Shown in pieces: positions 24,397 to 32,741 of a stretch of DNA of 64,000 nucleotides (positions are counted from its first letter, which is position 1; every line of letters starts with the position of its first letter). A program made the translations under genes and the position numbers. Under the pieces are notes generated by a model. It searched no databases. It worked only from the letters and a program-made list of their open reading frames with translations, and was not told the DNA's origin. Source of the stretch: Alsobacter sp046349155 (lineage in GTDB: Bacteria; Pseudomonadota; Alphaproteobacteria; Rhizobiales; Beijerinckiaceae); contig JAXMCW010000001.1 in NCBI GenBank assembly GCA_046349155.1, positions 930,001 to 994,000 on the forward strand. Direction: 5' to 3'.

Positions 24397-25911
24397 GTGA
24401 CACCTCAATCCCAGGAAGCGCCAGCGAGCGTTCTGATCATCGGCGCCGGCCCCGTCGGCCTGACGCTGGCCATCGAATTGGCCCGCTTCGGCATCCCGGT
24501 CCGCATTGTCGAGAAAGCGGCCGAACGCACGGACAAGTCAAAAGCGATCGTCTTGTGGAGCAGGACGCTCGAGTTGCTCGATCGCCAATCGGGAGGCGCT
24601 GCGGCCTTCGTCGAAGCAGGCTTCAAGGTCGATGCCGTAGGGTTCACGGCCCACGGAAAGCCCGTCGCACATGCCAGCGTGAGCTCGGCGCAGACCCCGT
24701 TTCCCTATGCGCTGATGCTTCCGCAGTCGGACACCGAGCGCCTGCTCGAGGAGCGTCTGGCGACGCTTGGCGTCAAGGTCGATCGGCAGGTCGAGGTGGT
24801 TGGGCTTTCGTTTCGCGATGACGGCGTCGACGCAGTCCTGCAGCATGCCGATGGCCGGCAGGAGACGGCGTCAGCCGACTGGCTAGCCGGCTGCGACGGC
24901 GCCCACAGCATCGTTCGCCACACGGTTGGAGCCACTTTCGCGGGCAAGACTCTGGAGAGCGACTGGGTGCTGGCCGACACTCACATGACCGGTTACCCCG
25001 TGCCGGACACGCAGGTCACCATTTCCTGGCACGAAGACGGCGTCTTCGTCGTCTTCCCCATGTCGCCCGGTCGTTACCGCATCATCGCCGACCTTCCTGC
25101 CTCCGGCGCAGAGCGCCCGCCGACCCCTACGTTGGACGACATCCAAGCCCTTATCGATCGGCGCGGACCCGCCGGCATGAGAGCGTTCGATCCGGTGTGG
25201 CTTGCGGGCTTCCGCATCAACGGCCGCAAGGTGTCGCGGTATCGCTGGGGGCGGGCGTTTCTCTGCGGGGACGCCGCGCATGTCCACAGCCCCGCCGGCG
25301 GCCAAGGCATGAACACCGGCATGCAGGACGCCTTCAATCTCGCCTGGAAGCTCGCGCTGGTGAGCCGCGGAGCAGCTTCCGACGGCCTGCTCGACAGCTT
25401 CAGCTCTGAGCGCAGCGCCGTCGGTGACCAGGTCCTGGCGGCCGCGGAGCGGCTTACTGTCATCGGCACGACAAAGAACCCGCTCCTTCGGCTCGTGCGC
25501 AACACCGTCGCCCATTTCGCCTTCGGCGTTCCCGGCGTGGAGCACACCTTCGCGGAGACGTTGACGGAGCTCTCCGTCGGCTACCCCGAAAGTCCGTTGA
25601 ACAGCGGTTCCTCCGCCGGGCTCGACGGCCCGAAGCCGGGCCAAAGAATGCTGGCAGGTCCGTCCTTCGGGACAGGAGAGGCGCCGCGCTTTGCGCTGGT
25701 GGCCGCCGCCGCCCCGCCTGCGCTGAGCCTGCTGCAGCGCTACCCTGTGCTCCTCGAGACAAGTCTGCGTGAGCCCCCCGACCCGGCCGGCGCCTGGCTC
25801 GTCCGACCCGACGGCTACGTTGCGGCAGTCGCCCCCTCGGACGACCTTGCAGCGATCGAGGCGTGTCTCGCCAAGGTGGCGCGTCCGGCCATGGGCGACA
25901 ATGCCGCATGA
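24397..25911 (+). CDS. FAD-dependent aromatic monooxygenase (PheA/TfdB/MhpA family)
   Basis: Start set at GTG 24397, just before the FAD fold, giving 504 residues. The GxGxxG motif is VLIIGAGPVGLTLAIELARF, the DG-type motif is DWLAGCDGAHSIVRHTVGA, and the ribityl-binding GD motif is FLCGDAAHVHSPAGGQGMNT with NLAWKLALV after it. The C-terminal 110 residues resemble the thioredoxin-like tail of phenol hydroxylases. It uses NAD(P)H and O2 to hydroxylate a ring. It is followed closely by an AMP-forming ligase, suggesting a two-step aromatic modification. Confidence 0.9.
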   Translation: MTPQSQEAPASVLIIGAGPVGLTLAIELARFGIPVRIVEKAAERTDKSKAIVLWSRTLELLDRQSGGAAAFVEAGFKVDAVGFTAHGKPVAHASVSSAQTPFPYALMLPQSDTERLLEERLATLGVKVDRQVEVVGLSFRDDGVDAVLQHADGRQETASADWLAGCDGAHSIVRHTVGATFAGKTLESDWVLADTHMTGYPVPDTQVTISWHEDGVFVVFPMSPGRYRIIADLPASGAERPPTPTLDDIQALIDRRGPAGMRAFDPVWLAGFRINGRKVSRYRWGRAFLCGDAAHVHSPAGGQGMNTGMQDAFNLAWKLALVSRGAASDGLLDSFSSERSAVGDQVLAAAERLTVIGTTKNPLLRLVRNTVAHFAFGVPGVEHTFAETLTELSVGYPESPLNSGSSAGLDGPKPGQRMLAGPSFGTGEAPRFALVAAAAPPALSLLQRYPVLLETSLREPPDPAGAWLVRPDGYVAAVAPSDDLAAIEACLAKVARPAMGDNAA

Positions 25912-25969
25912 CGTCCGCAGCGTTCCCAAGCCGACGGCACCTTGGCGTCTTTCAGAGCGAGGAGACGCC

Positions 25970-27463
25970 GTGGTCATGATCGCCGAACCCTACATCGACG
26001 CCGTAGTGGGCACACTTGCCGCCCGGCGCGACGAGGTGGTGCTGATCAGCCGCGACGCGCCATGGCGCGCGGACGATTTCCTTCACTGCATCCATCGCTA
26101 CGCCCGCGCCCTCCGTTCGGATGGTCTGGGAGCCGGCACGCTCGTCGCGCTCTGGGCTCCGAACACGGCGCAGGCGCTGGCGATCCGCTACGCAGCCAAT
26201 CTGATCGGGGCAGCGACGTGTTTTCTGTCAACCCCAGCGACGGCGGAGGCGCGGGCCGAGTTGCTGCAGCAGATGGCGCCTGATCTCGTGGTCATCTTCC
26301 CCGAGACGGTTCACCTGCTCCCGAGCAGCCTTACCGCCGCGGTGATGTCGGTCGGCGAGACCGGCCGCGACTTCCCCAGGCTGGACGATCTAGCCGCCGC
26401 GGCCTCGCCCCGAGCCGTCGCCTCGACAGCACGGCCCCACGACCTCGCTGTGATTATCTCTTCGGGCGGCAGCACAGGGGTTCCCAAGGGAAGCTGCAGG
26501 GACTTCGCAGCCTACGCTTCGCTCGCCCTCTCACACAGCAACCCCGGCCGGCGGCAACTGGTAAACGGCAAACTCGCCTACCTTTCGCAGGTGCTGGTCG
26601 ACCAGACGCTGACGGGCGGCGGCGTTGTCGTCCTGCGGGACCACTTTGACCCCGCAGACACCCTGTCCCAGATCGAGCGCCACCGCATCACGGATCTCTT
26701 CCTGGTCGAGCCCCAACTCTTTGCCCTCATGGACCATTCCGGGCTGGAGGGCGCAAAGCCCGAGAGCCTGCAGCGCCTTTTGCATATCGGCGCCTCGGCT
26801 CCGGCGACGCTCCGGCGACGCGCTTTCGAGCGTTTCGGGCCGGTTTTGGTTCACACCTACGGCGCCAGCGAGGCAGGCTTGGTGAGCAGACTGGGGCCGG
26901 ACGGGTACGCCGCCGACTCCGATGCGCTTTGCAGTGCCGGCCAGGTTCTCCCAGGCGTGGAAGTGAGACTGCGCCGAGCCGATGGCGCCATTGCAGGCGC
27001 CGGGGGAACCGGGGCGATCGAGGTCAGATCCAGCGCGACGGCCAGTGGCTACCGTAACGCCCCCGAGCGCACCGCCGCGGCGTTCGCCGACGGCTGGTAT
27101 CTGTCAGGCGATCTTGGGACCTTTGACGCGGCCGGACGGCTACATGTCTTAGGACGTGCAAAGGACATTGTGCAGGAGGGCGAGAAAGTGATTTCTCCGA
27201 CCCTGATCGAGGAGTTGCTTTGCCACGAACGCTCGGTTCGCTGTGCTAGTGTCGTTCGCGATGTCTCTGAGCGGCGCTGGGTGGCGTTGGTGCAACCAGC
27301 GAAGGGCGTCGTCGACTTTGCCCCTTGCAGAAGCGCCATCGCCAGCACCCTCGGCAACGCCGTTGCGGACGAGACGATGCTCATCGAGAGGGCGGCAGTG
27401 CCGCTTACCGAACAGGGCAAGCCCGACCGCGCGGCCATTCTTTGCCTGGCGAGCGGGAGCTGA
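25970..27463 (+). CDS. AMP-forming acyl/aryl ligase (ANL superfamily)
   Basis: Start set at GTG 25970 because GAGGAGA lies 4-10 bases upstream; ATG 25901 (overlapping the previous gene) and ATG 25976 are alternatives. The 497-residue product shows the ANL motifs: P-loop AVIISSGGSTGVPKGS, YGASEAGLVS (A5), DGWYLSGDLGTFDAAGRL (A7), LGRAKDIVQEGEKVIS (A8) and a final PLTEQGKPDRA. It activates a carboxylate as adenylate and transfers it to CoA or a carrier. The N-terminal domain is short. It probably handles a substrate or product of the monooxygenase. Confidence 0.87.
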   Translation: MVMIAEPYIDAVVGTLAARRDEVVLISRDAPWRADDFLHCIHRYARALRSDGLGAGTLVALWAPNTAQALAIRYAANLIGAATCFLSTPATAEARAELLQQMAPDLVVIFPETVHLLPSSLTAAVMSVGETGRDFPRLDDLAAAASPRAVASTARPHDLAVIISSGGSTGVPKGSCRDFAAYASLALSHSNPGRRQLVNGKLAYLSQVLVDQTLTGGGVVVLRDHFDPADTLSQIERHRITDLFLVEPQLFALMDHSGLEGAKPESLQRLLHIGASAPATLRRRAFERFGPVLVHTYGASEAGLVSRLGPDGYAADSDALCSAGQVLPGVEVRLRRADGAIAGAGGTGAIEVRSSATASGYRNAPERTAAAFADGWYLSGDLGTFDAAGRLHVLGRAKDIVQEGEKVISPTLIEELLCHERSVRCASVVRDVSERRWVALVQPAKGVVDFAPCRSAIASTLGNAVADETMLIERAAVPLTEQGKPDRAAILCLASGS

Positions 27464-27897
27464 ACCCCGCTTTTGAGGGTATGGGATTGCACACACTCCG
27501 TGCCGAACGGGCAATCCCACGCGTTCTACACCGCGCGGACCTCCTGCAGGACGATCGTGAAGATCAGCCAGCCGAGCGCCGCAGGCGTGCTACTGCGCTG
27601 GTCTCGGCCAGCAGGTTTGGGCGGCGGCCGTGTTCCAGTGGATCCAGGAGACTCTGCATTGAGACCGGTCCCGGATGCTCCGCCGTCAATAGGTCGGCTG
27701 CTCCTGAATATCAGTAATTCGCGTTCTTCGCCTGGCACTAAGCGCGGAAACTGAGCCGACCGCGCCGGGCCAGCAGATAGCCACCTGGTCCCGCAGACCC
27801 AGCGCGCGCGGGGTCGGCACCAGTGGCGCAGGGGGGCGCGAGAAGAGGCCCGTTGATCGCGCCCTGGAGGAGCGCGGCCTCGCCCGGGCTGCGGTAG
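27464..27897. other. Intergenic after the ligase
   Basis: No supported gene. A 9-bp inverted repeat (27482-27490 with 27511-27519, TGGGATTGC and GCAATCCCA) might help end transcription but has no T-run. Confidence 0.4.
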
Positions 27898-28044
27898 CAA
27901 TCGTCGGCGGGTCTGCCGAAGCACGTCGAGGATCAAGGCGCCCGGACGGTGGTGAGCTTTTACTCGGGGAAAGCGTTTTCTTCCCGGGATGAGGCTCACG
28001 AGGCGGCAGTGGCTGCCGTCCGCTGGCTTGCTGAAGCAAGGTGA
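27898..28044 (+). pseudogene. Gene remnant ending just before the SnoaL-like gene
   Basis: After a TAG at 27895-27897 the frame reads without ATG into TVVSFYSGKAFSSRDEAHEA and AVRWLAEAR, then TGA at 28042-28044. The C-terminal 35 residues look like real protein. No start codon and no recognised family, so it may be the tail of a truncated gene. It ends 4 bases before the next start, as if once translationally coupled. Confidence 0.35.
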
Positions 28045-28048
28045 TGCG

Positions 28049-28438
28049 ATGCCGTCCGACCTCTCCTCGATCTATCGGTCCTATCTCGACTGTCTGAACG
28101 CCCAGGACTGGACGAGGCTCGGCGACTTCGTCGACGAGGCCGTCATCCATAATGGCCGCTCGTTCGGGCTAGCGGGCTATCGCGCAATGCTGGAGCGAGA
28201 CTTCAGGCAGATCCCGGACCTTCGTTTCAACGCCGAGTTCGTCGTCGCTGTAGAGCCTCGTGTCGCGGCCCGGTTATGGTTCGACTGCACGCCTGCCGGG
28301 GAGTTCATGGCGCTGCCCGTGAACGGCCGGCGCGTCGGCTTCGCAGAGCACGTCTTCTACGAATTCCGAGATGGGAAGATTGCCGAGGTATGGTCAGTGA
28401 TCGACAAAACGGCGCTCGAAGCCCAGCTTCGGGGATGA
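28049..28438 (+). CDS. SnoaL-like ester cyclase / NTF2-fold protein
   Basis: Start at ATG 28049 gives 129 residues. The SnoaL pattern is visible: IYRSYLDCLNAQDWTRLGDF, VDEAVIHNGRSFGLAGYRAM, RDFRQIPDLRF, VAARLWFDCTPAGEF and FYEFRDGKIAEVWSVID. These small cone-shaped proteins include polyketide cyclases and many hydrolases or isomerases of unknown substrate. It lies about 590 bases after the monooxygenase-ligase pair, so functional linkage is possible but not shown. Confidence 0.85.
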   Translation: MPSDLSSIYRSYLDCLNAQDWTRLGDFVDEAVIHNGRSFGLAGYRAMLERDFRQIPDLRFNAEFVVAVEPRVAARLWFDCTPAGEFMALPVNGRRVGFAEHVFYEFRDGKIAEVWSVIDKTALEAQLRG

Positions 28439-28483
28439 CGTGAGATCGTTCGGAAGGCAGGCGGCGCGGGCTATCCTGTGGCC

Positions 28484-28507
28484 GCGATCTGGGGAGCCGA
28501 GCTCGCC
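28484..28507 (+). repeat. 24-bp exact copy of part of the arr gene
   Basis: The 24 bases at 28484-28507 recur exactly at 28804-28827 inside arr, in the codons for AIWGAELA. Bases on either side are also partly alike, so this is likely a remnant of a duplicated arr-like gene. Confidence 0.6.
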
Positions 28508-28662
28508 GAGGCAGAACGGAAATGGAAGGGAGGCGGTGGGGCAGAGCGGGCCACGGGCACACCGGCTCTTGCCACCATCATCGTCTAACCCGGACGGGGG
28601 CTTGCGGCAAGCCGGGGGTCCTGGTGCATGAACGCGTCCCTTCGGAAACCGGGGAGACGCAA

Positions 28663-29064
28663 ATGCCTTCCGACGAGAGCACGATCTACTACCACGGCAC
28701 CCGCGCCGACCTGCGGCCCGGTGACCTGATCGAGGTCGGGTACGCTTCGAACTTCGTGACCCGCAAGCTGTCTTGGGTCTACTTCGCCGCCACCCTGGAG
28801 GCTGCGATCTGGGGAGCCGAGCTCGCCAGGGGCGAAGGGGAGGGCAGGGTCTACATCGTGGAGCCGACCGGCCCCTTCGAGGACGACCCGAACCTCACGG
28901 ACAAGAAGTTTCCCGGCAACCCGACGCGCTCCTACAGGTCGCGGGATCCGCTGCGCGTCGTCGGCGAGGTCCTCAGTTGGGTAGGCCATCCGCCCGAGCA
29001 GGTCGCCGCCATGAAGGAAGGCGTTGCCCGGCTTATGGACGGCGGGGCCGAGATCATCGACTAG
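28663..29064 (+). CDS. arr: Rifamycin ADP-ribosyltransferase (Arr family)
   Basis: Start at ATG 28663 with GGGGAG upstream gives 133 residues, near the usual 140. Arr features are clear: TIYYHGTRADLRPGDLIEVG with the NAD-contacting His, WVYFAATLEAAIWGAELA with the conserved Tyr, VYIVEPTGPFEDDPNLTDKK and FPGNPTRSYRSRDPLRVVGE with the Asp. It transfers ADP-ribose from NAD to the rifamycin C23 hydroxyl, which inactivates the drug. Chromosomal copies are common in soil alphaproteobacteria. The first gene of a short rightward run. Confidence 0.92.
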   Translation: MPSDESTIYYHGTRADLRPGDLIEVGYASNFVTRKLSWVYFAATLEAAIWGAELARGEGEGRVYIVEPTGPFEDDPNLTDKKFPGNPTRSYRSRDPLRVVGEVLSWVGHPPEQVAAMKEGVARLMDGGAEIID

Positions 29065-29102
29065 GCTTCCGGAACGCCGGTGGAATCCGGGGGTTGGGCG
29101 AC

Positions 29103-29420
29103 ATGAACTCTCCCCGCTCCTGGATGACCCACGTCGGCACCTGGCTCGCCCGGCCGACGGCGTTCGTGGTGCTCGGCATCTACATCGTCGCGTGGGGCGT
29201 ATTCTCTCATGAGAGCCTGTTCGAGTGGCACTCGATCGCGACCATCGCGACCTGGGCCATGACGCTGTTCATCCAGCGGGCCGAGCACCGCGACACCCAG
29301 GCGATCCACGCCAAGCTCGACGAGATCCTGCGGAGCCGGGGCGAGATGAATTCGGACCTCAGCCACGTGGACGAGGAAGAGCCCGAGGAGATCGAGAAGC
29401 TCCGCCACAAGGCAGGTTAG
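29103..29420 (+). CDS. Low-affinity iron permease-like membrane protein
   Basis: This 105-residue protein has two predicted membrane helices (PTAFVVLGIYIVAWGVF and IATIATWAMTLFIQ) followed by RAEHRDTQAIHAKLDEILR and an acidic tail. This is the short bacterial form of the low-affinity iron/copper permease family (PF04120). The HAKLDEIL stretch is typical. Transport has not been shown for most of these short forms. Confidence 0.82.
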   Translation: MNSPRSWMTHVGTWLARPTAFVVLGIYIVAWGVFSHESLFEWHSIATIATWAMTLFIQRAEHRDTQAIHAKLDEILRSRGEMNSDLSHVDEEEPEEIEKLRHKAG

Positions 29421-29425
29421 CGAGG

Positions 29426-29509
29426 ATGCCCATGTTCCCCGCCCACATGGCCGCGGCCTTGCTCGCCGGCGCCCTGACCGTCCCGCAGATCACAGGAGCC
29501 GCCGCATGA
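29426..29509 (+). CDS. Tiny hydrophobic leader-like peptide
   Basis: A 27-residue frame (MPMFPAHMAAALLAGALTVP then QITGAAA) with GAGG close upstream. Its stop overlaps the next start (ATGA at 29506). It resembles a signal peptide split off from the following DUF4174 protein, so it may be a coupling leader or the result of a frameshift. Confidence 0.35.
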   Translation: MPMFPAHMAAALLAGALTVPQITGAAA

Positions 29510-29877
29510 CCGCTTCAACGTTCGACGGCACGCGCCGCATCGTCGTCATCATGGCCGGGACCGCCGACGCTCAGCCGGTTCGCGAGCAGCGGGCGGAACT
29601 GCTGAAGCACGGAGCCGCCCTGGACGACCGCGACATGGTGGTCTTCGTGGCCCTGCCGGACGGAAAGGTCGAGCCTGTCCACGGGCCGGCTCCCGCATCG
29701 ACCGAGGTCCGCGATTTCCTGAAACGGAACCCGCCATCCCCGGGCAGGGGCTTCGAGGTGCTTCCGGTCGGCAAGGACGGAGGCGTGAAGCTCCGGTCCG
29801 AACGCCCGGTCCGCGCCGAGGACCTGTTCGCCCTGGTCGACACGATGCCGATGCGCCGCCAGGAGATGAAGCGCTAG
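29506..29877 (+). CDS. DUF4174 family protein
   Basis: This 123-residue protein matches the DUF4174 pattern: RRIVVIMAGTADAQPVREQR, DRDMVVFVALPDGKVEP, FEVLPVGKDGGVKLRSE and EDLFALVDTMPMRRQEM. Family members usually carry a signal peptide. None is present here, but a hydrophobic leader is encoded directly upstream in another frame. Function unknown; the fold is thioredoxin-like. Confidence 0.8.
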   Translation: MTASTFDGTRRIVVIMAGTADAQPVREQRAELLKHGAALDDRDMVVFVALPDGKVEPVHGPAPASTEVRDFLKRNPPSPGRGFEVLPVGKDGGVKLRSERPVRAEDLFALVDTMPMRRQEMKR

Positions 29878-29885
29878 TCCGGCTT

Positions 29886-29900
29886 GTTCACTATCTGTTC
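29886..29900 (+). promoter_or_regulatory. SOS box (alphaproteobacterial LexA site)
   Basis: GTTCACTATCTGTTC is an exact GTTC-N7-GTTC direct repeat, the LexA site of alphaproteobacteria. It ends 21 bases before the DNA polymerase IV start codon and should make that gene DNA-damage inducible. Confidence 0.85.
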
Positions 29901-29921
29901 ACGCGGTGGTAGCTTCAACCG

Positions 29922-30998
29922 ATGGCGGCGAATCTCCGCAAGATCATCCACGTCGACATGGACGCGTTCTATGCGTCGGTCGAGCAGCGGGACAATCCCG
30001 AGTTGCGCGGGAAGCCCGTCGCCGTGGGCCATGGCGCGCGCCGCGGCGTGGTGGCGGCCGCCTCCTATGAGGCCAGGGGATTCGGGGTGCGCTCGGCCCT
30101 CCCATCGGTCACCGCTCTCAGGAAGTGTCCGGAGCTCATCTTCGTGCCGCCCAGGTTCGACGTCTACCGGGCCGTCTCGGCGCAGATCCATGCCGTGTTC
30201 CGCGAGTTCACTGACGTAATCGAGCCGCTCGCCCTGGATGAAGCCTATCTCGACGTCACCGAGAACCGGGCCGGAATCGAGACCGCCTGGCTGACGGCCA
30301 AAGCGATCCGGGCGCGGATCCTCGAGGAGACCGGACTGACGGCGTCGGCCGGAATCTCCTACAACAAGTTCCTCGCCAAGATTGCCTCGGGCCGGCGCAA
30401 GCCGAATGGGCAGTTCGCGATCCAGCCCCATGAAGGCGAGGCTTTCGTCGAGACGCTGCCGGTCTCCAAATTCCACGGCGTCGGGCCCGCAACTGCCGCC
30501 AGGATGCACGCGCTCGGGATCACTACCGGCGCCGACCTGAAAGCCTGGTCGCTGGCCGACCTGCAAGCGCGGTTCGGGAAGTCGGGACCGTGGTTCTATG
30601 GGATCGCGCGCGGCATCGACCACCGGGCTGTGAACACCAGCAGGGTGCGCAAGTCGTCCGGCTCGGAGACCACGTTCGACGAGGACCTCGTCGATCCGGC
30701 GGGGATCGAAGCCGGCGTCCTGGCGATGGCCGAAGATGTGTGGACATGGTGCGAGAAGACGGGGCGGCGGGCGCGGACGGTGACCGTGAAGGTCAAGTGG
30801 GCGGACTTCCAGCAGTCGACGCGTAGCAAATCTGTCGCCGGCCTCGTCGCCTCGCGGGCGCGGCTCCATGAGGTCAGCCTGGAGCTCGTCAGATCCGTTT
30901 TCCCGCCTCCGAAAGGAATCCGCCTGGTGGGCGTCACCCTCACCAACTTCGCGCCGGTCGAAGCGGAGACGTCGGAGATCGGGCTGCCGCTCGCGTAG
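29922..30998 (+). CDS. dinB: DNA polymerase IV (Y family)
   Basis: This 358-residue protein begins KIIHVDMDAFYASVEQRDNP with the first metal-binding Asp residues; LALDEAYLDVTEN supplies the second Asp-Glu pair. Palm and fingers continue with GRRGVVAAASYEARGFGVRS and SAGISYNKFLAKIASGRRKP. The little-finger domain is in the last 110 residues. A C-terminal clamp-binding motif is not obvious. It copies past DNA lesions with low fidelity. An SOS box lies directly upstream. Confidence 0.95.
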   Translation: MAANLRKIIHVDMDAFYASVEQRDNPELRGKPVAVGHGARRGVVAAASYEARGFGVRSALPSVTALRKCPELIFVPPRFDVYRAVSAQIHAVFREFTDVIEPLALDEAYLDVTENRAGIETAWLTAKAIRARILEETGLTASAGISYNKFLAKIASGRRKPNGQFAIQPHEGEAFVETLPVSKFHGVGPATAARMHALGITTGADLKAWSLADLQARFGKSGPWFYGIARGIDHRAVNTSRVRKSSGSETTFDEDLVDPAGIEAGVLAMAEDVWTWCEKTGRRARTVTVKVKWADFQQSTRSKSVAGLVASRARLHEVSLELVRSVFPPPKGIRLVGVTLTNFAPVEAETSEIGLPLA

Positions 30999-31050
30999 CT
31001 ATCACCTTTGCACGAAAGCCTTATTGCCGCGAAGGCCCGATATGACGGGG

Positions 31051-31506
31051 TCAGACCCTGCCGGCGAGCGCCCCGCGGCCGGAAAGGATCCTGTCGGCTT
31101 CCTGGATCGTCACCACCGTCCGGCCGACTGGCCAAAGGGACAACCCGGCGAGCTTCAGATGCGCCCACGCGAACGGGATGCCGATGATGGTCACGGCGAG
31201 TCCGAGCGCGGTGATCAGGTGACCGAGCGCCAGCCACCAGCCGGCAAGCACGAGCCACAAGAGATTGCCCAGCGTTCCGAGGGGCCCCGTACCGACCGCG
31301 GGGCGGCCCTCGACCACGTTGCGCGGCAGGACGGTCTGCCCGAACGGCAGGAGGGTATACGAGGCCATCATCAAGGCAACCCGCGCCCACGGGATTCCGA
31401 CGATCGTAATCGCCATGATCAGGGCGGCGACAAGCCATCCCGCAGACATCCAGATTCCGCCGAAGAGCAGCCAGAGCAGATTCAACAGCACGCTGACGAC
31501 AGGCAT
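31051..31506 (-). CDS. YccF-family inner membrane protein
   Basis: This 151-residue protein has two repeats of the YccF domain: LLNLLWLLFGGIWMSAGWLV with ITIVGIPWARVALMMASY, and LGNLLWLVLAGWWLALGHLI with VTIIGIPFAWAHLKLAGLSL. About four membrane helices are predicted. Family function is unknown. It is convergent with dinB. Confidence 0.9.
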   Translation of the reverse strand: MPVVSVLLNLLWLLFGGIWMSAGWLVAALIMAITIVGIPWARVALMMASYTLLPFGQTVLPRNVVEGRPAVGTGPLGTLGNLLWLVLAGWWLALGHLITALGLAVTIIGIPFAWAHLKLAGLSLWPVGRTVVTIQEADRILSGRGALAGRV

Positions 31507-31623
31507 CGGCCCTTACCCTATCACGAGCGCCACGCGGCGCCGCGGTACATGTGGCCACCTGCCGACTCCAGTTCAACATCCGCCCGACGGGATCTGCCCG
31601 GACCGGTTGAGACCTACGCGTAG

Positions 31624-32028
31624 GTCCCGCTTCTGATCAGCGAGAGCGAATGCAAGACCAAAGTCTGGCCTCATCTCCATCCTCAGCTCATCGAGGAAGG
31701 GTTCTTAGAGTTCGCGAAGTCCCGCTCGGCTGGCATGCTGTTCAGTGAAGTGGGAGATGGCGGGACCCATGACCTCTCGAAAAAGGTCGGTGTTTGGGTC
31801 CGTTCAATAGGCATAGTCGGCGACGATGTTCATCCAAACCACGCTTGGCGTCATCGCTTCAAAACCAAATGTCGGCAAGCCGGCATTCCGCTGAAATACC
31901 ACCACGCAATCACCGGGCATCGCAACCGTCGCTCGATAAGCCACTCGTTCGGCGAGTTTCCCTTGTCAGCCCTCTATCAGGAGATTTGCAAGCTCCGCGC
32001 ATTGGCGGAACGTAGGCTGCCGCTCTGA
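31624..32028 (+). pseudogene. Phage-type integrase, C-terminal remnant
   Basis: The frame opens after a TAG at 31621-31623 with no start codon for 110 bases. It reads like the end of a tyrosine integrase: HPQLIEEGFLEFAKSRSAGM, VHPNHAWRHRFKTKCRQAGI with HxxR, and YHHAITGHRNRRSISHSFGE with the GH box. The catalytic Tyr position seems to be Phe (SFGEF). N-terminal two thirds are missing, so it is inactive. It marks an old insertion left of the IclR-controlled island. Confidence 0.75.
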
Positions 32029-32607
32029 ATGTCACGGCGCCCACGGGAGCCTTGATCCAGTAAAGCCGGGGGGCGATGCCGACATGGATCGCGGCGGGCC
32101 CACAGCTAGGATGATCGCAAGCTTCTGATTAAGCCGCTCGGACCTCAGCAATCCCCCGCTCATGCGTGGCGGTGGGAGTGATCGACAACGGTCTTTCCAA
32201 TCTAAACGTCCGCTCGTGGACACGAGGTCAACGGCAGCAACTGGCGCGAGGCGGACCCAAACGCCGAACGCGAAAGTTTGACCCTTTGCTGACCGTTGCA
32301 AGGTCTGCTTTGAGCAGATGGAGAATATGCCCCCTCGAAAGCACTGGGCCGAGACCGGATAACCTTCAACCCCAGCGCCCGAATAGCACGCCCTCGCTGA
32401 CACCGCCGAACCCAAACCCGTTCGACACGGCCGTTCCAAGGACGTCGGCTTCGCTACCGATACGAGGTTAAGCCCCTCGGCAGCAGGGTCAGGCCAGCCG
32501 AGGTGGATGGTCGGCGACGCAACTTGCGTCCCCCGGGCCTCTGAAAGGTCAAGAAACGAAAGCCTACCGCAACATGTCCAGTTGCTTTCGGCTTGATGTC
32601 GCAAACA
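32029..32607. other. Intergenic, no gene recognised
   Basis: About 580 bases of mixed composition between the integrase remnant and the ABC-transporter terminator. No protein match or repeat family can be named. It probably holds decayed DNA from the same insertion. Confidence 0.4.
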
Positions 32608-32637
32608 AAAAAGCCGTCGGTCATCGACCGACGGCTT
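32605..32637 (-). terminator. Strong terminator of the ABC-importer operon
   Basis: AAGCCGTCGGTC (32611-32622) pairs perfectly with GACCGACGGCTT (32626-32637) around a 3-base loop. On the - strand it is followed by a T-rich tract (TTTTTTGTTT). It lies 105 bases past the binding-protein stop. Confidence 0.85.
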
Positions 32638-32741
32638 CTTACTGGGAGCGTGAACAGTCCAACGATCGGCGACTGAGCAATTGCTCAGGACGGTCAAATG
32701 TTGGCGGAGCAGATATTGTGACCTTGTTGCTTCCCTGAGCT

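Noticed and set aside
27482..27519. 9-bp inverted repeat after the AMP ligase as a terminator
   Set aside because: Loop of about 20 bases and no T-run; kept only as a note.
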